Positions 14,489-22,264 of a stretch of 47,757 bases of DNA are shown piece by piece. A model generated the notes under the pieces. The model did no database searches. It saw only the letters and a program-made list of their open reading frames with translations, and was not told the origin of the DNA. Both the position numbers and the translations under genes were made by a program. How positions within the stretch are numbered: position 1 is the first letter of the stretch; each line of letters starts with the position of its first letter. This DNA is from an uncultured Oscillospiraceae bacterium. GTDB taxonomy: Bacteria > Bacillota > Clostridia > Oscillospirales > Ruminococcaceae. The stretch spans positions 1-47,757 of the forward strand of contig CASEVW010000063.1 of NCBI GenBank assembly GCA_949291395.1. Reading direction: 5' to 3'.

Positions 14489-16534
14489 TTACGGCTGCTG
14501 GTCTTCCAGCTCAAAGTCGCCGGGCAGCAGCTCGTCCAGGGGTGCGTCCGGCTGGGCCACCAGACGGCGGCTCTGATTCAAAATGGCTTCCTCCAGCTTG
14601 TTGCGGGCAAGGCGGCCGTTGCCGTTTTGGGCGGCGTTTTCCGCCTGGGCTTTCACAAAATAGTCGGTGATCAGCGGCTGGCAGCCCTCCGCCAGCCGGT
14701 AGCCCTTGTTTTTGGCGGCGATCTGGGTGATCTGCCACAGCTCTTCGCCGGTATAGTCCGGGAATTCGATCTGGTTGGGGAAGCGGGACGCAAGGCCGCT
14801 GTTGGCGGTGAGGAACTGCTCCATCTCTTTGGAATAGCCCGCCAGGATCACCACCAGGTCCTCCCGGTGGTCCTCCATGCCCTTCACCAGCGTGTCGATG
14901 GCTTCCAGGCCAAAGCTGTCCTCCTTGCCCCGGTAGAGGGAGTAGGCCTCGTCGATGAAGAGCACGCCCCCCAGCGCCGAGCGGATGACCTGGTTGGTCA
15001 AAGGGGCGGTGTGGCCCACATACCGGCCCACCAGGTCGGCCCGGGTCACCTCCACCAGCTGGCCGCCGCTGAGCGCTCCAATGGCTTTCAGGTACTTGCC
15101 CACCAGCCGGGCGATGGTGGTCTTGCCAGTGCCCGGGTTGCCCGCAAAGATCATGTGCATGGAGAGCCCGGCGGTCTTCATGCCCGCCTGGGCCCGGCGC
15201 TGGCGCACCTCCACGCTGTCTTTCAGGCTGCGCACATAGTCTTTCACCGGCGCAAGGCCCACGATCTGGTCCAGCTCCTCTTCCACCTGCTGCACCGCGC
15301 CGGTGTACTCGCCCCGCACAAGGCCCAGCAGGTCCATCGGCGGCTGATCCCCAAAGGCGGCCAGCACCCGGCCGTTCTCCACGCTTAGGGCCGCCGGGGT
15401 GCCGGGGGCAGGGTCCTTTTGCAGCTTGTATTCCGAGAGCGCCCGGAAGCACCGGTCGCAGAATTCCGTCACCGGCGCCGCGCCCCGGCCGGAGTTGGCC
15501 TGGGCCGCCGCCAGATCCCGCACCGGCTCGCCGGCGGTGAGGGTCAGCTGCAAGCGGTCCTTTGCTTTTTGGGCCAGCTGGTTCAGCCCCTTGGCCGCAA
15601 TGGCGATGAGGCTGGCCGGGTCAAAGGGGCCGGTGGCGCAGATGTCGCCCAGGGCGTTCACCACGCCCGCGCCCAGCTTGTCCGCCAGGGCCTCCGGCCC
15701 TTTTTCGCTGATCAGCACCAGGTACTTGCCCTCCGGGGTGAGGGCGCTCACCGCCTGGGGCACCAGGGCGGTGCCCACGTCCACCAGCATGCCTTTCTGC
15801 ACCGCGTACCGGCTGTTCAGGGGGGCCTGGCCGGTCTGCAAAAGGGCCGCCAGGGTGTTCAAAAAGCCCGGGTGGCAGCGCTCGTACCGGGTGAAGGCCA
15901 CGATCTGCCCCGGCCCGCAGAGGGCGGCGTACAGATCCTGCAAAAACAGCTTTTCCTGGGCCGGGCCGGGGTAGAGCCCCAAGTCCACCCAGGCGATCTG
16001 GGGCCCGGAGATCAAGCCCCGGCGGGCCAGCTCTTCGGCCAGCGTTTTCAGCGCCAGCTTGCGGCCGGTGCCGCTGGGACCGTGGATCAGGATCACGTTG
16101 CGGGCCGCTTTGCCGCCGGTGCCCATCACAAAGGGGCGCTTAAAGGCCAGCACCAGCTTTTGCAGATACGCCGGCTGGCCCAGCACCGTCTCGCCCAGGC
16201 GCTCCGCCAGGCCGGTGAAATCCGCCCCGTCGGCCTTGGGGGCCTCGGCTTCCCGCCGGGCCGCCTGCGCCTGGCCTTCGGTGAGCAGGCCGTCCTGCTG
16301 CAGGGTGCGGGTCAACTCGCCCCCCAGCTGGCTGATCTCCTTGGCCTGCCGTTCCAGCTGGGCGTTCAGGGTCTTCTGCATCTGTTCCAGGTCCTGCACC
16401 GTGGGCGGGGCCGCGGGCTTTGGCTCCTGTTGCCCGCTTTGCTGCTTTGGCTTTTGGCCAAGGCCGTCCAGCCGCAGCCGCCCGCCGGAACCGAACGCCC
16501 GGTTCATCAGGTCTTCCCAATCGTTTGCGCCCAT
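14489..16534 (-). CDS. Two-module AAA+ ATPase: degenerate ClpB-like module plus CbxX/SpoVK module
   Basis: The ATG at 16534 follows AAGGAGGG by 8 bases and gives 681 residues. Residues about 1-60 are flexible and Gln/Pro-rich, then a coiled segment. Residues about 108-330 resemble the second AAA+ domain of ClpB: LGETVLGQPAYLQ, Walker A GPSGTGRK (152-159) and a CHPGFLNTLAALLQTG segment, but the Walker B acids are replaced (IVAFTRYER, 211-219). Residues about 430-681 are a full CbxX/CfqX (SpoVK-type) module with Walker A GNPGTGKT (465-472), Walker B FIDE (D528, E529) and GLASRFPNQI. Such modules remodel enzyme complexes or act in sporulation. The target is unknown. Confidence 0.88.
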   Translation of the reverse strand: MGANDWEDLMNRAFGSGGRLRLDGLGQKPKQQSGQQEPKPAAPPTVQDLEQMQKTLNAQLERQAKEISQLGGELTRTLQQDGLLTEGQAQAARREAEAPKADGADFTGLAERLGETVLGQPAYLQKLVLAFKRPFVMGTGGKAARNVILIHGPSGTGRKLALKTLAEELARRGLISGPQIAWVDLGLYPGPAQEKLFLQDLYAALCGPGQIVAFTRYERCHPGFLNTLAALLQTGQAPLNSRYAVQKGMLVDVGTALVPQAVSALTPEGKYLVLISEKGPEALADKLGAGVVNALGDICATGPFDPASLIAIAAKGLNQLAQKAKDRLQLTLTAGEPVRDLAAAQANSGRGAAPVTEFCDRCFRALSEYKLQKDPAPGTPAALSVENGRVLAAFGDQPPMDLLGLVRGEYTGAVQQVEEELDQIVGLAPVKDYVRSLKDSVEVRQRRAQAGMKTAGLSMHMIFAGNPGTGKTTIARLVGKYLKAIGALSGGQLVEVTRADLVGRYVGHTAPLTNQVIRSALGGVLFIDEAYSLYRGKEDSFGLEAIDTLVKGMEDHREDLVVILAGYSKEMEQFLTANSGLASRFPNQIEFPDYTGEELWQITQIAAKNKGYRLAEGCQPLITDYFVKAQAENAAQNGNGRLARNKLEEAILNQSRRLVAQPDAPLDELLPGDFELEDQQP

Positions 16535-16587
16535 TCGCAATGCCCTCCTTGTGCGGTTTTCCCTGCTTGCAGGGTGCATTTGTGGTT

Positions 16588-16593
16588 ATTATA
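16588..16593 (-). promoter_or_regulatory. Possible -10 element for the AAA+ gene
   Basis: A perfect TATAAT on the minus strand lies about 54 bases before the AAA+ start, but no convincing -35 sits 16-18 bases upstream. A 14-bp palindrome (16561-16574) lies in the leader between it and the ribosome binding site. Confidence 0.35.
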
Positions 16594-16642
16594 TCACGAA
16601 TTGCAGGCAAAATGGTATCCTTTGGCGGACAAAGCCCAACCG

Positions 16643-16693
16643 CAAAAAAGCAGATCGCCCCCGGTCGCTTATCCTTGCGGCCGGGGGCGGTCT
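16643..16693 (-). terminator. Rho-independent terminator after the HAD gene
   Basis: A 13-bp GC-rich stem (one wobble) pairs 16652-16664 with 16681-16693; on the minus strand CTGCTTTTTTG follows. It closes the YhcH/HAD operon. Confidence 0.82.
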
Positions 16694-16721
16694 GTCTTGT
16701 ATGAAATGCAAAGAGAAACGG

Positions 16722-17375
16722 TCAGCGTTGTTCATCCAGCCAGGCGGGCACATCCGCCAGGCTGGGCAGAACGGCGGCGCAAAGACCGCGCAGGCTCTTT
16801 TGTGGCGGGGTCATGTCCGGTATCATCATCGGCACGCATCCCGCCGCTGCCGCCGCCTGGATGCCGTAGGGGCTGTCCTCCAGCACCAGGCAGTCCGCCG
16901 GGGCAAGGCCCAGCTTTGCGGCGGCCTTGCAGAAGATCTCCGGGTCCGGCTTGGAGCGGGTCACCTCGTCGCCGCAGACGGCGGCGGAAAAGTACCCTTC
17001 CACCCCGGCCAGGCGCAGGTATTCCAGGGCTTTCTCCCGGGCGGTGCTGGTGGCCAGGGCCGCCGGGATGCCCCGCTCTTGCAGCGCCTGCAAAAGGGAA
17101 ACAAGGCCCGGTTTCACCGGAACGCCCCGGGTGTGGATGGCTTCGTCCGCATACCGGTCCCGGAAGGCCTTGGCGGCATCGTAGTCAAATCCCGGGCCAA
17201 ACATCTGCTGGCTCACCTGGCGGCTGTCCGCCTTGTTGCGCCCCCGGATCTGCAACACGAAATCCTCGGTGATGGGCAGGCCCAGCTGCCGGCCGGCTTC
17301 CAGCCAGCCCTCCAGCCCCAGACGCTCGGTGTCGAACATCAGGCCGTCCATATCAAACAGAACGCCCCGGATCAT
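16722..17375 (-). CDS. HAD-superfamily phosphatase/phosphomutase (beta-phosphoglucomutase-like)
   Basis: A 217-residue HAD hydrolase of the PgmB/GPH type. Motif I is FDMDG (D8 nucleophile, D10), motif II is ATSTAREK, motif III includes SKPDPEIF, and motif IV is VLEDSPYGIQAA. Residues about 16-80 form a helical cap. Family members act on sugar phosphates and related metabolites. Its ATG overlaps the stop of the YhcH-like gene as ATGA (17372-17375), so it is coupled to a sugar-associated gene, suggesting a role in handling a phosphorylated sugar. The exact substrate cannot be read from the sequence. Confidence 0.92.
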   Translation of the reverse strand: MIRGVLFDMDGLMFDTERLGLEGWLEAGRQLGLPITEDFVLQIRGRNKADSRQVSQQMFGPGFDYDAAKAFRDRYADEAIHTRGVPVKPGLVSLLQALQERGIPAALATSTAREKALEYLRLAGVEGYFSAAVCGDEVTRSKPDPEIFCKAAAKLGLAPADCLVLEDSPYGIQAAAAAGCVPMMIPDMTPPQKSLRGLCAAVLPSLADVPAWLDEQR

Positions 17376-17830
17376 ACCTTCACCTTCACCACGATCTTTT
17401 TCACCGCCATAGGCTCTCCGGCGGCACAGCGGGGTTTGTGGGCGTCCTCCGGCGGCACGATGGCGCAGTCCCCGGCGCGCAGCAGCACATAGCTGGCTTT
17501 GTCCTGCGGGTCCTGGTCGTAGAAGGTCAGGTCCCGGTCTGCCATGTAGGGGGCGGGAGCCAGCTCTTCCCGGGGAATGTATCCAAAGCGCTCGCAGCCC
17601 TCCACCATATACTGGATATCGAAGTACCGGTCGTGGCTCTCGAACTTTGCCTCGCTGGCGGGCACAGTGGTGTAGTGCTGCACGTTGGCGTACACCTCAT
17701 CCCCGTCGATGGGATGGTCCCCGGGGGCCAGATGGGCCAGGTCGGCCCGGCGCAAAAATTCATAGGCTTTTTGGAATTTGGGCGCCAGGTAGTCGTACTT
17801 AGCCGCCAGGGCAACGGTAGTGGTCAGCAT
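17372..17830 (-). CDS. YhcH/YjgK/YiaL-family sugar protein (DUF386)
   Basis: A 152-residue cupin-like protein. Typical features are HPIDGDEVYANVQ, FESHDRYFDIQYMVEG (His and Asp at the metal site) and the C-terminal FYDQDP...GDCAIVPPEDAHKPR. The E. coli paralogues lie in sialic acid (YhcH) and 2,3-diketo-L-gulonate (YiaL) operons, and the family is thought to act on sugar anomers or related species. This locus also carries a YiaK/DlgD-like reductase about 5 kb upstream on the same strand, which supports the YiaL connection. GGAGAGG precedes the ATG, and it is ATGA-coupled to the HAD gene. Confidence 0.92.
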   Translation of the reverse strand: MLTTTVALAAKYDYLAPKFQKAYEFLRRADLAHLAPGDHPIDGDEVYANVQHYTTVPASEAKFESHDRYFDIQYMVEGCERFGYIPREELAPAPYMADRDLTFYDQDPQDKASYVLLRAGDCAIVPPEDAHKPRCAAGEPMAVKKIVVKVKV

Positions 17831-17852
17831 AGGGTAACCTCTCCTTTTCTCG

Positions 17853-18593
17853 TCAAGTCTCGTTTTGGGGCGGGGCGATCTCATCGCACACGGCGCAGGC
17901 GCCCGCCGGGTCGTACCCGTACAGCAGCAGGGCGTCCAGGGCGTAGGGGCAGAAATCCAGCCCCGCCAACTCTTTGGCAAAGGCCATGCCCGCCATCTCC
18001 GACAGGCAGACCAGCGGCGAGTCGTTGTGCAGCGGGCCAACGCTCCACAGCCGCAGCCGGTAGGCGCTGGCAAACAGGGTCTTGTCCCGCTCTTCCACCG
18101 CGTGATACAGCTCATGGGCCAACAGCACCGGCTCCAGCCGCTGGGGCAGCAGGCAGGCCAGCGGCCCCTCCTGCTGGGCATATTGGGCGGCGGTGTCCAG
18201 GCAGTGGGTGAACAAAGTGATGTCTCCCGGCTGCACGAACTGGGCATACAGCACCCGGCCGCCGTCTTGGGGCATCTTTTTGCGGCGCACCGCAAGGCCC
18301 ATGGCCTGGCAGATCTGCTCCACCGTTTTGCCGGGATTGGCCTGCTTTAACGCAAGGGCCGCCTGACGGCCGCTCTCCCGGGCCTTTTGTGCCAGCTGCC
18401 GGCGCAGGGGCGGGTCGATGCGGCCCTCCAGCGGCTCGCGGGCATACACATAGCCGTCAAAGGCCTCATCCGGCAGCGCGCACAGGGTCTGGGCGATCTG
18501 GCCGGGGGTATACCAAGGTTTTTCCGGCTCCGGCTGGCTGCGGCGGCCCAAAAAGGCGTCGGCCAGGATCTTGGCGCGGGACTCTTTCGGCAT
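17853..18593 (-). CDS. Putative zinc metalloprotease-like protein with HExxH (ImmA/IrrE-like)
   Basis: A 246-residue protein that I do not recognise as a named family. The ATG at 18593 is chosen because AAGGAGAT ends 8 bases before it; a closer ATG at 18602 is too near. Residues 160-164 read HELYH, a gluzincin-type HExxH, and 35 residues on is SEMAGMAFAKEL (E199), the position and pattern of the third zinc ligand in ImmA/IrrE-type peptidases (E..A..FA..L). The N-terminal half is helical and rich in charged residues, without a clear DNA-binding motif. It sits 22 bases before the YhcH-like gene. A role in cleaving a regulator of the locus is only a hypothesis. Confidence 0.7.
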   Translation of the reverse strand: MPKESRAKILADAFLGRRSQPEPEKPWYTPGQIAQTLCALPDEAFDGYVYAREPLEGRIDPPLRRQLAQKARESGRQAALALKQANPGKTVEQICQAMGLAVRRKKMPQDGGRVLYAQFVQPGDITLFTHCLDTAAQYAQQEGPLACLLPQRLEPVLLAHELYHAVEERDKTLFASAYRLRLWSVGPLHNDSPLVCLSEMAGMAFAKELAGLDFCPYALDALLLYGYDPAGACAVCDEIAPPQNET

Positions 18594-18635
18594 GGAGCAC
18601 ATCTCCTTTCCTGGACTGGGTCGAAAACGGCAACG

Positions 18636-18671
18636 CGGCGGGCGGTGGGCCGGCCTGCCCTCCGCCCGCCG
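18636..18671 (-). terminator. GC-rich hairpin after the hydantoinase-like gene (weak terminator)
   Basis: A 10-bp stem pairs 18636-18645 with 18662-18671. The following minus-strand bases contain only GTTTTC, so termination would be partial. It may thin out transcription into the metalloprotease-YhcH-HAD genes. Confidence 0.4.
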
Positions 18672-18687
18672 AATCGTTTTGTGTTGT

Positions 18688-20814
18688 TTAGATGTTGTTG
18701 CGGCTGCCCACGACGATGACATCCTGATCGGAATCCACCATCTGCATCTCCACGTCCATCAGCATGAGGATCTGCTCCAGCTCAACGCTGCCGGAGAAGT
18801 CCATCACACGAGCGCCGGCGCAGATGTAGTAGTCCGGCCGGAGGATGGCGTCCGCCTTGTACACGGCCAGCTGCTCCCACATCTTGGTAACAGCGGCCCG
18901 GTAGCCGCCCACCTTGCACTGCACCGCCTCGCCGTCGCCGCACTGGACCTTGATGAAGCCTTTTTTGTCCAGCAGGCGCAGAGCGGTCTTGTTCTTCTGC
19001 TCGGTGGTGTATACATAGAAGTGATCGTTGGCGCAGGCCAGATCCAGCTGGCTGGGCTGGGCCTTCAGGTCCTCGGCGGCCAGGGCACGGGCCTCTTCTT
19101 CGGTGCACTCCTTCAGCAGGTCGGTGGTCTTCACCTCGGTGGAGCCCAGGGCGATGGCGGTGAGCTTGGAGGTCTGGGGATCGATCTCGATGTGCACCTC
19201 CACGCTGCCGGCGGCAGCGCCGGATTCCACGGCCTTGTTGATGGCCTCGGCCTTGATGGAGCGGATGTCCTCCGGGGTGGGGCTGGGCACGACCCGTTCC
19301 ACCACGTCCCGGACCATGGCCAGGGCCACGCCGATGGAAGAGATGACCTCGGCGTTTTCGGGGATGGAGTATTTCAGGCCCATCTTGTCCGAGCAGAAGC
19401 CGATGAGTGCGGCTGCGCCGCCGCCCACGCCCACCAGGCTGATCTGATCCTTTTGCAGGCGGTATTTTTCCGCCAGTTCCAGAATGATGGGGCTGATCTT
19501 CTCATAGGCCCGGGTGAGGATCTGGGTGGCCACGTCCTCCACGGTGATGCCCATCATGTCCGCCAAGGGCTGCATGGCCTTGCGGGCAGCGTTGGCGTTG
19601 CCGTAGGCAAAATGTTCCGGCTTGATAAGGCCCAGCACGTTGGCGGCACAGGTGTTGGTGATGGTGATCCGCTTGCCGCCTTTCAGCTCGATGGCCACAT
19701 AGTCCGCCGGGTCGCCCTTTTTGGGGCTGAAAAAGACCACCTTGGGGTCCACGATCTCCTCTTCGGGGGTAAAGACCGCATAGTCCAGGCCGGCGATGTG
19801 GGCACTGCGGGGGCCAACGTCCTTCACGCCGCTCTTGTCGGCCCGGATCATGCTGCCGCCGGCCACGCCCAGCACCCGCACGTCCAGGCTGGAGATGTAG
19901 GTGCGGTGGCCGCCCACGATGGAATAGTCGATGGCGGGTCGGCCGTTTTTGATGACACCGATGTTGGTGGTGGTGCCGCCCACCTCAAAGTACACGCCGT
20001 TGGACGCCCGCAGATACATCAGGCTGCCCATCACCGAGGCGGCGGGGCCGCTGAGCATGGTGAGCACCGGGCGCTTGCGCATCTCGTTGATCTCCATAAC
20101 GCCGCCGTCGCCGCGCATGATCATCAGGGGCACGTGCACGCCGGCATCGTGCACCGACTGCTCGGTGCAGTCGGCGGTATTCAGCATTTTGGGCAGGATG
20201 GAAGCGTTGATGGCAGCGGTGCGGGTGCGGCGGGTCAGGCCGTAGAGCTTGGTGATCTCGCTGGCCACGGTGGTCCGCAGGCCCATCTTTTCAGCAATGG
20301 CGGCCACGCCCTGCTCGTTGGTCAGATCGTCCACGCCAAAGGCCTCACTGGCCACGATGACCTGCGCGCCCTCGTTCACCAGCTCCTGAATGGCCTTGGT
20401 CACGCTCTCGTCGCTGAGCTCGGTGTCTTTCAGATAGCGGTTTTTGATGGGGATGGTCCGCTCGGAGCCCAGGTCGATGTTTTTCATGCGGCACTGGGCC
20501 TTGGCCAGCACGCTCTGCAGGCCCTTGGGGCCCATGCCCAGCACGCCCACGGTGGCCACGTCGCCCTCGATGAGGGCGTTGGTGGCCTGGGTGGTGGAGT
20601 GGGCCACGAAGATCACGTCGTCCGGGGAGATGTTGTTTTCTTTCAAGCAGTTTTGAAACGCTTTCACCACGCCGGCGGCCACGCCCAGCTTATCGTCGTG
20701 GGTGGTTTTTACGCTGGATTTGCCAATGATCTCATGGGTCGCGTTGTCGATGGCCACGGCTTTGGTGTGGGTGCCGCCCACATCGATGCCCATGCGTACC
20801 TTGCGTTCAGACAT
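18688..20814 (-). CDS. Hydantoinase/oxoprolinase A-family protein (stand-alone)
   Basis: A 708-residue protein. The N-terminus (about 7-180) is a hydantoinase A N-domain with ASKHA-type phosphate loop GIDVGGTHTK (9-18); about 200-500 is the hydantoinase/oxoprolinase A domain with MLSGPAASVMGS and FEVGGTTTNIG; the last about 200 residues are less familiar. These enzymes use ATP to open cyclic amides or to activate ketones in carboxylases, normally with a B subunit. No hyuB or acetone carboxylase partner is present here. It follows the transporter gene by 19 bases with AAGGAGG before the ATG, so it is in the LacI-controlled operon. The substrate is unknown. Confidence 0.88.
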   Translation of the reverse strand: MSERKVRMGIDVGGTHTKAVAIDNATHEIIGKSSVKTTHDDKLGVAAGVVKAFQNCLKENNISPDDVIFVAHSTTQATNALIEGDVATVGVLGMGPKGLQSVLAKAQCRMKNIDLGSERTIPIKNRYLKDTELSDESVTKAIQELVNEGAQVIVASEAFGVDDLTNEQGVAAIAEKMGLRTTVASEITKLYGLTRRTRTAAINASILPKMLNTADCTEQSVHDAGVHVPLMIMRGDGGVMEINEMRKRPVLTMLSGPAASVMGSLMYLRASNGVYFEVGGTTTNIGVIKNGRPAIDYSIVGGHRTYISSLDVRVLGVAGGSMIRADKSGVKDVGPRSAHIAGLDYAVFTPEEEIVDPKVVFFSPKKGDPADYVAIELKGGKRITITNTCAANVLGLIKPEHFAYGNANAARKAMQPLADMMGITVEDVATQILTRAYEKISPIILELAEKYRLQKDQISLVGVGGGAAALIGFCSDKMGLKYSIPENAEVISSIGVALAMVRDVVERVVPSPTPEDIRSIKAEAINKAVESGAAAGSVEVHIEIDPQTSKLTAIALGSTEVKTTDLLKECTEEEARALAAEDLKAQPSQLDLACANDHFYVYTTEQKNKTALRLLDKKGFIKVQCGDGEAVQCKVGGYRAAVTKMWEQLAVYKADAILRPDYYICAGARVMDFSGSVELEQILMLMDVEMQMVDSDQDVIVVGSRNNI

Positions 20815-20833
20815 TTCTGGTTCCTCCTTCGAT

Positions 20834-22192
20834 TTAAGCGGCGATGCCGAACATGAAGTAAGCGATGATCTCCATGATGATGCAGATGCCCCAAGCCACG
20901 GGGATGCCCAGTTTCATGTGATCGCGGGTAGACACCTTGGTGTAGCCGATGCCCCAGGCGATCCAGCTCTGGGTCACGCAGACGGACACGTTCATGGTGA
21001 TGGAGGGGATGACCAGCAGGCAGAACAGCCAGTGCACCGGGAAGCCGAATCCGTTCAGGATGCCCAGCACGGCGGCGCCGCAGCCGAACAGGGTCAGCGG
21101 GCCGCGGAACAGGCCCAGAGGCGCCAGGATGGCAAAGGCGATGCCGATGATGAGGGTGGAATCCGGCACCAGGCCGCCCAGCAGCGCCTTGAAGTAGGGC
21201 GCGCACAGCTCGGCCGCCTTGTTGAACATGGGCAGCACCAGCAGAAAGCCCACCAGGGGAGCGGTGTCCACCACGCCGTCAAAGAAGTCCTTGTTGACGA
21301 CTCGGCAGGCAGCCCGCCAGCTGGTCAGCCGGCCACAAACAGCCAGCGCATACAGAGAACCAATGGTGAAGCCCAGGATGATGGGCACGTTGAAGGCGAT
21401 CAGCAGGATAACAGGGATGACCGGAGTGATCAGGGCGATGCCAGGAGCGTTGTCCTTGTTCTGCTCCTTGCGGGTGACGGTGGTGGCCCAGGCGTGCACC
21501 GTCTTTTTGGGGCGCAGCACCACCAGGATCATGCCGATCACCACCAGCAGCTGCACCGCCAGGCCGATCAGGCCAAACCGCACGTTGCTCTCATAGGTCA
21601 CCAGCTGCTTGCCGTTGCCGTCCAGGAAGAAGGCCTGGAACTGACCGGTGAGCACCGGGTTTAAGTACATGCCGGCGCCCACGCTCATCATAAAGGAGAC
21701 TTCGGCCAGCACCTTGGGGATGCCCAGGCTCATCAGGATGGGCAGGATGATCACGCCGATGGCCACCACGGCGCCCGCGCCGAACAGGGTGGAGAAGATG
21801 GCGGTGGTCACGATGGAAAGCAGGATGCAGATGACGGCGGGCTTGTCGCCGCCCAGCTCAACGGTCTTGCGGATCAGGGTGGAAGCGATGCCGGTCTCCA
21901 GCAGCACCCGGCCGAACCAGGCGCCGAACATCACGTTGACCAGCACGCTGCCCCAGCCTTCGGGGCCGGATTGGAACACCTTTGTCAGCGCGTCGGTGAA
22001 GCTGATATCCACCACGCCCGCGTTGGCGGCGATGAATTCCGGGTTGGTGACCAGCGCGTTGCCGATCAGGGGAAGGGCGGTCCACACAACGGCCATGACC
22101 ATGATGCCCATCATCAGGTTGCCGCCGCGCACCGCGTACACTACCAGGCCAAAGAAGGCTACCAGCAGCAGAACGCCGATAATATACTCCAT
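20834..22192 (-). CDS. Ion-transporter-superfamily permease (predicted carboxylate/sugar-acid uptake)
   Basis: A 452-residue protein with about 11-12 hydrophobic helices and the internal arrangement of GntP/CitMHS-type secondary carriers, with Gly/Pro/Asn-rich re-entrant segments (TLFGAGAVVAIGVIILPILM in one half and LAPLGLFRGPLTLFGCGAAV in the other). Placed between a DlgD-like reductase and the hydantoinase-like gene, it most likely brings in the organic acid used by this operon. The family is polyspecific, so the substrate cannot be named from sequence. Its start is preceded by CGGAGGAAATC. A stable hairpin lies in the gap to the upstream reductase gene. Confidence 0.8.
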   Translation of the reverse strand: MEYIIGVLLLVAFFGLVVYAVRGGNLMMGIMVMAVVWTALPLIGNALVTNPEFIAANAGVVDISFTDALTKVFQSGPEGWGSVLVNVMFGAWFGRVLLETGIASTLIRKTVELGGDKPAVICILLSIVTTAIFSTLFGAGAVVAIGVIILPILMSLGIPKVLAEVSFMMSVGAGMYLNPVLTGQFQAFFLDGNGKQLVTYESNVRFGLIGLAVQLLVVIGMILVVLRPKKTVHAWATTVTRKEQNKDNAPGIALITPVIPVILLIAFNVPIILGFTIGSLYALAVCGRLTSWRAACRVVNKDFFDGVVDTAPLVGFLLVLPMFNKAAELCAPYFKALLGGLVPDSTLIIGIAFAILAPLGLFRGPLTLFGCGAAVLGILNGFGFPVHWLFCLLVIPSITMNVSVCVTQSWIAWGIGYTKVSTRDHMKLGIPVAWGICIIMEIIAYFMFGIAA

Positions 22193-22215
22193 AATGATTT
22201 CCTCCGTATCATATT

Positions 22216-22238
22216 TTCACCGGGCCTTGCCCGGTGAA
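22216..22238 (-). repeat. Intercistronic hairpin between reductase and transporter genes
   Basis: A perfect 10-bp inverted repeat (22216-22225 with 22229-22238) with a 3-base loop. It lacks a T run on the minus strand, so it is more likely an RNA-processing or stability element than a terminator. Confidence 0.5.
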
Positions 22239-22264
22239 AGCCGCAGTTCATTTGAAAGGGACGG

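Noticed and set aside
18571-20856. 761-residue plus-strand open frame rich in His, Gly and Val
   Set aside because: It lies antisense to the hydantoinase-like gene, has no ribosome binding site or recognisable domain, and its composition is the mirror of a GC3-rich coding strand.
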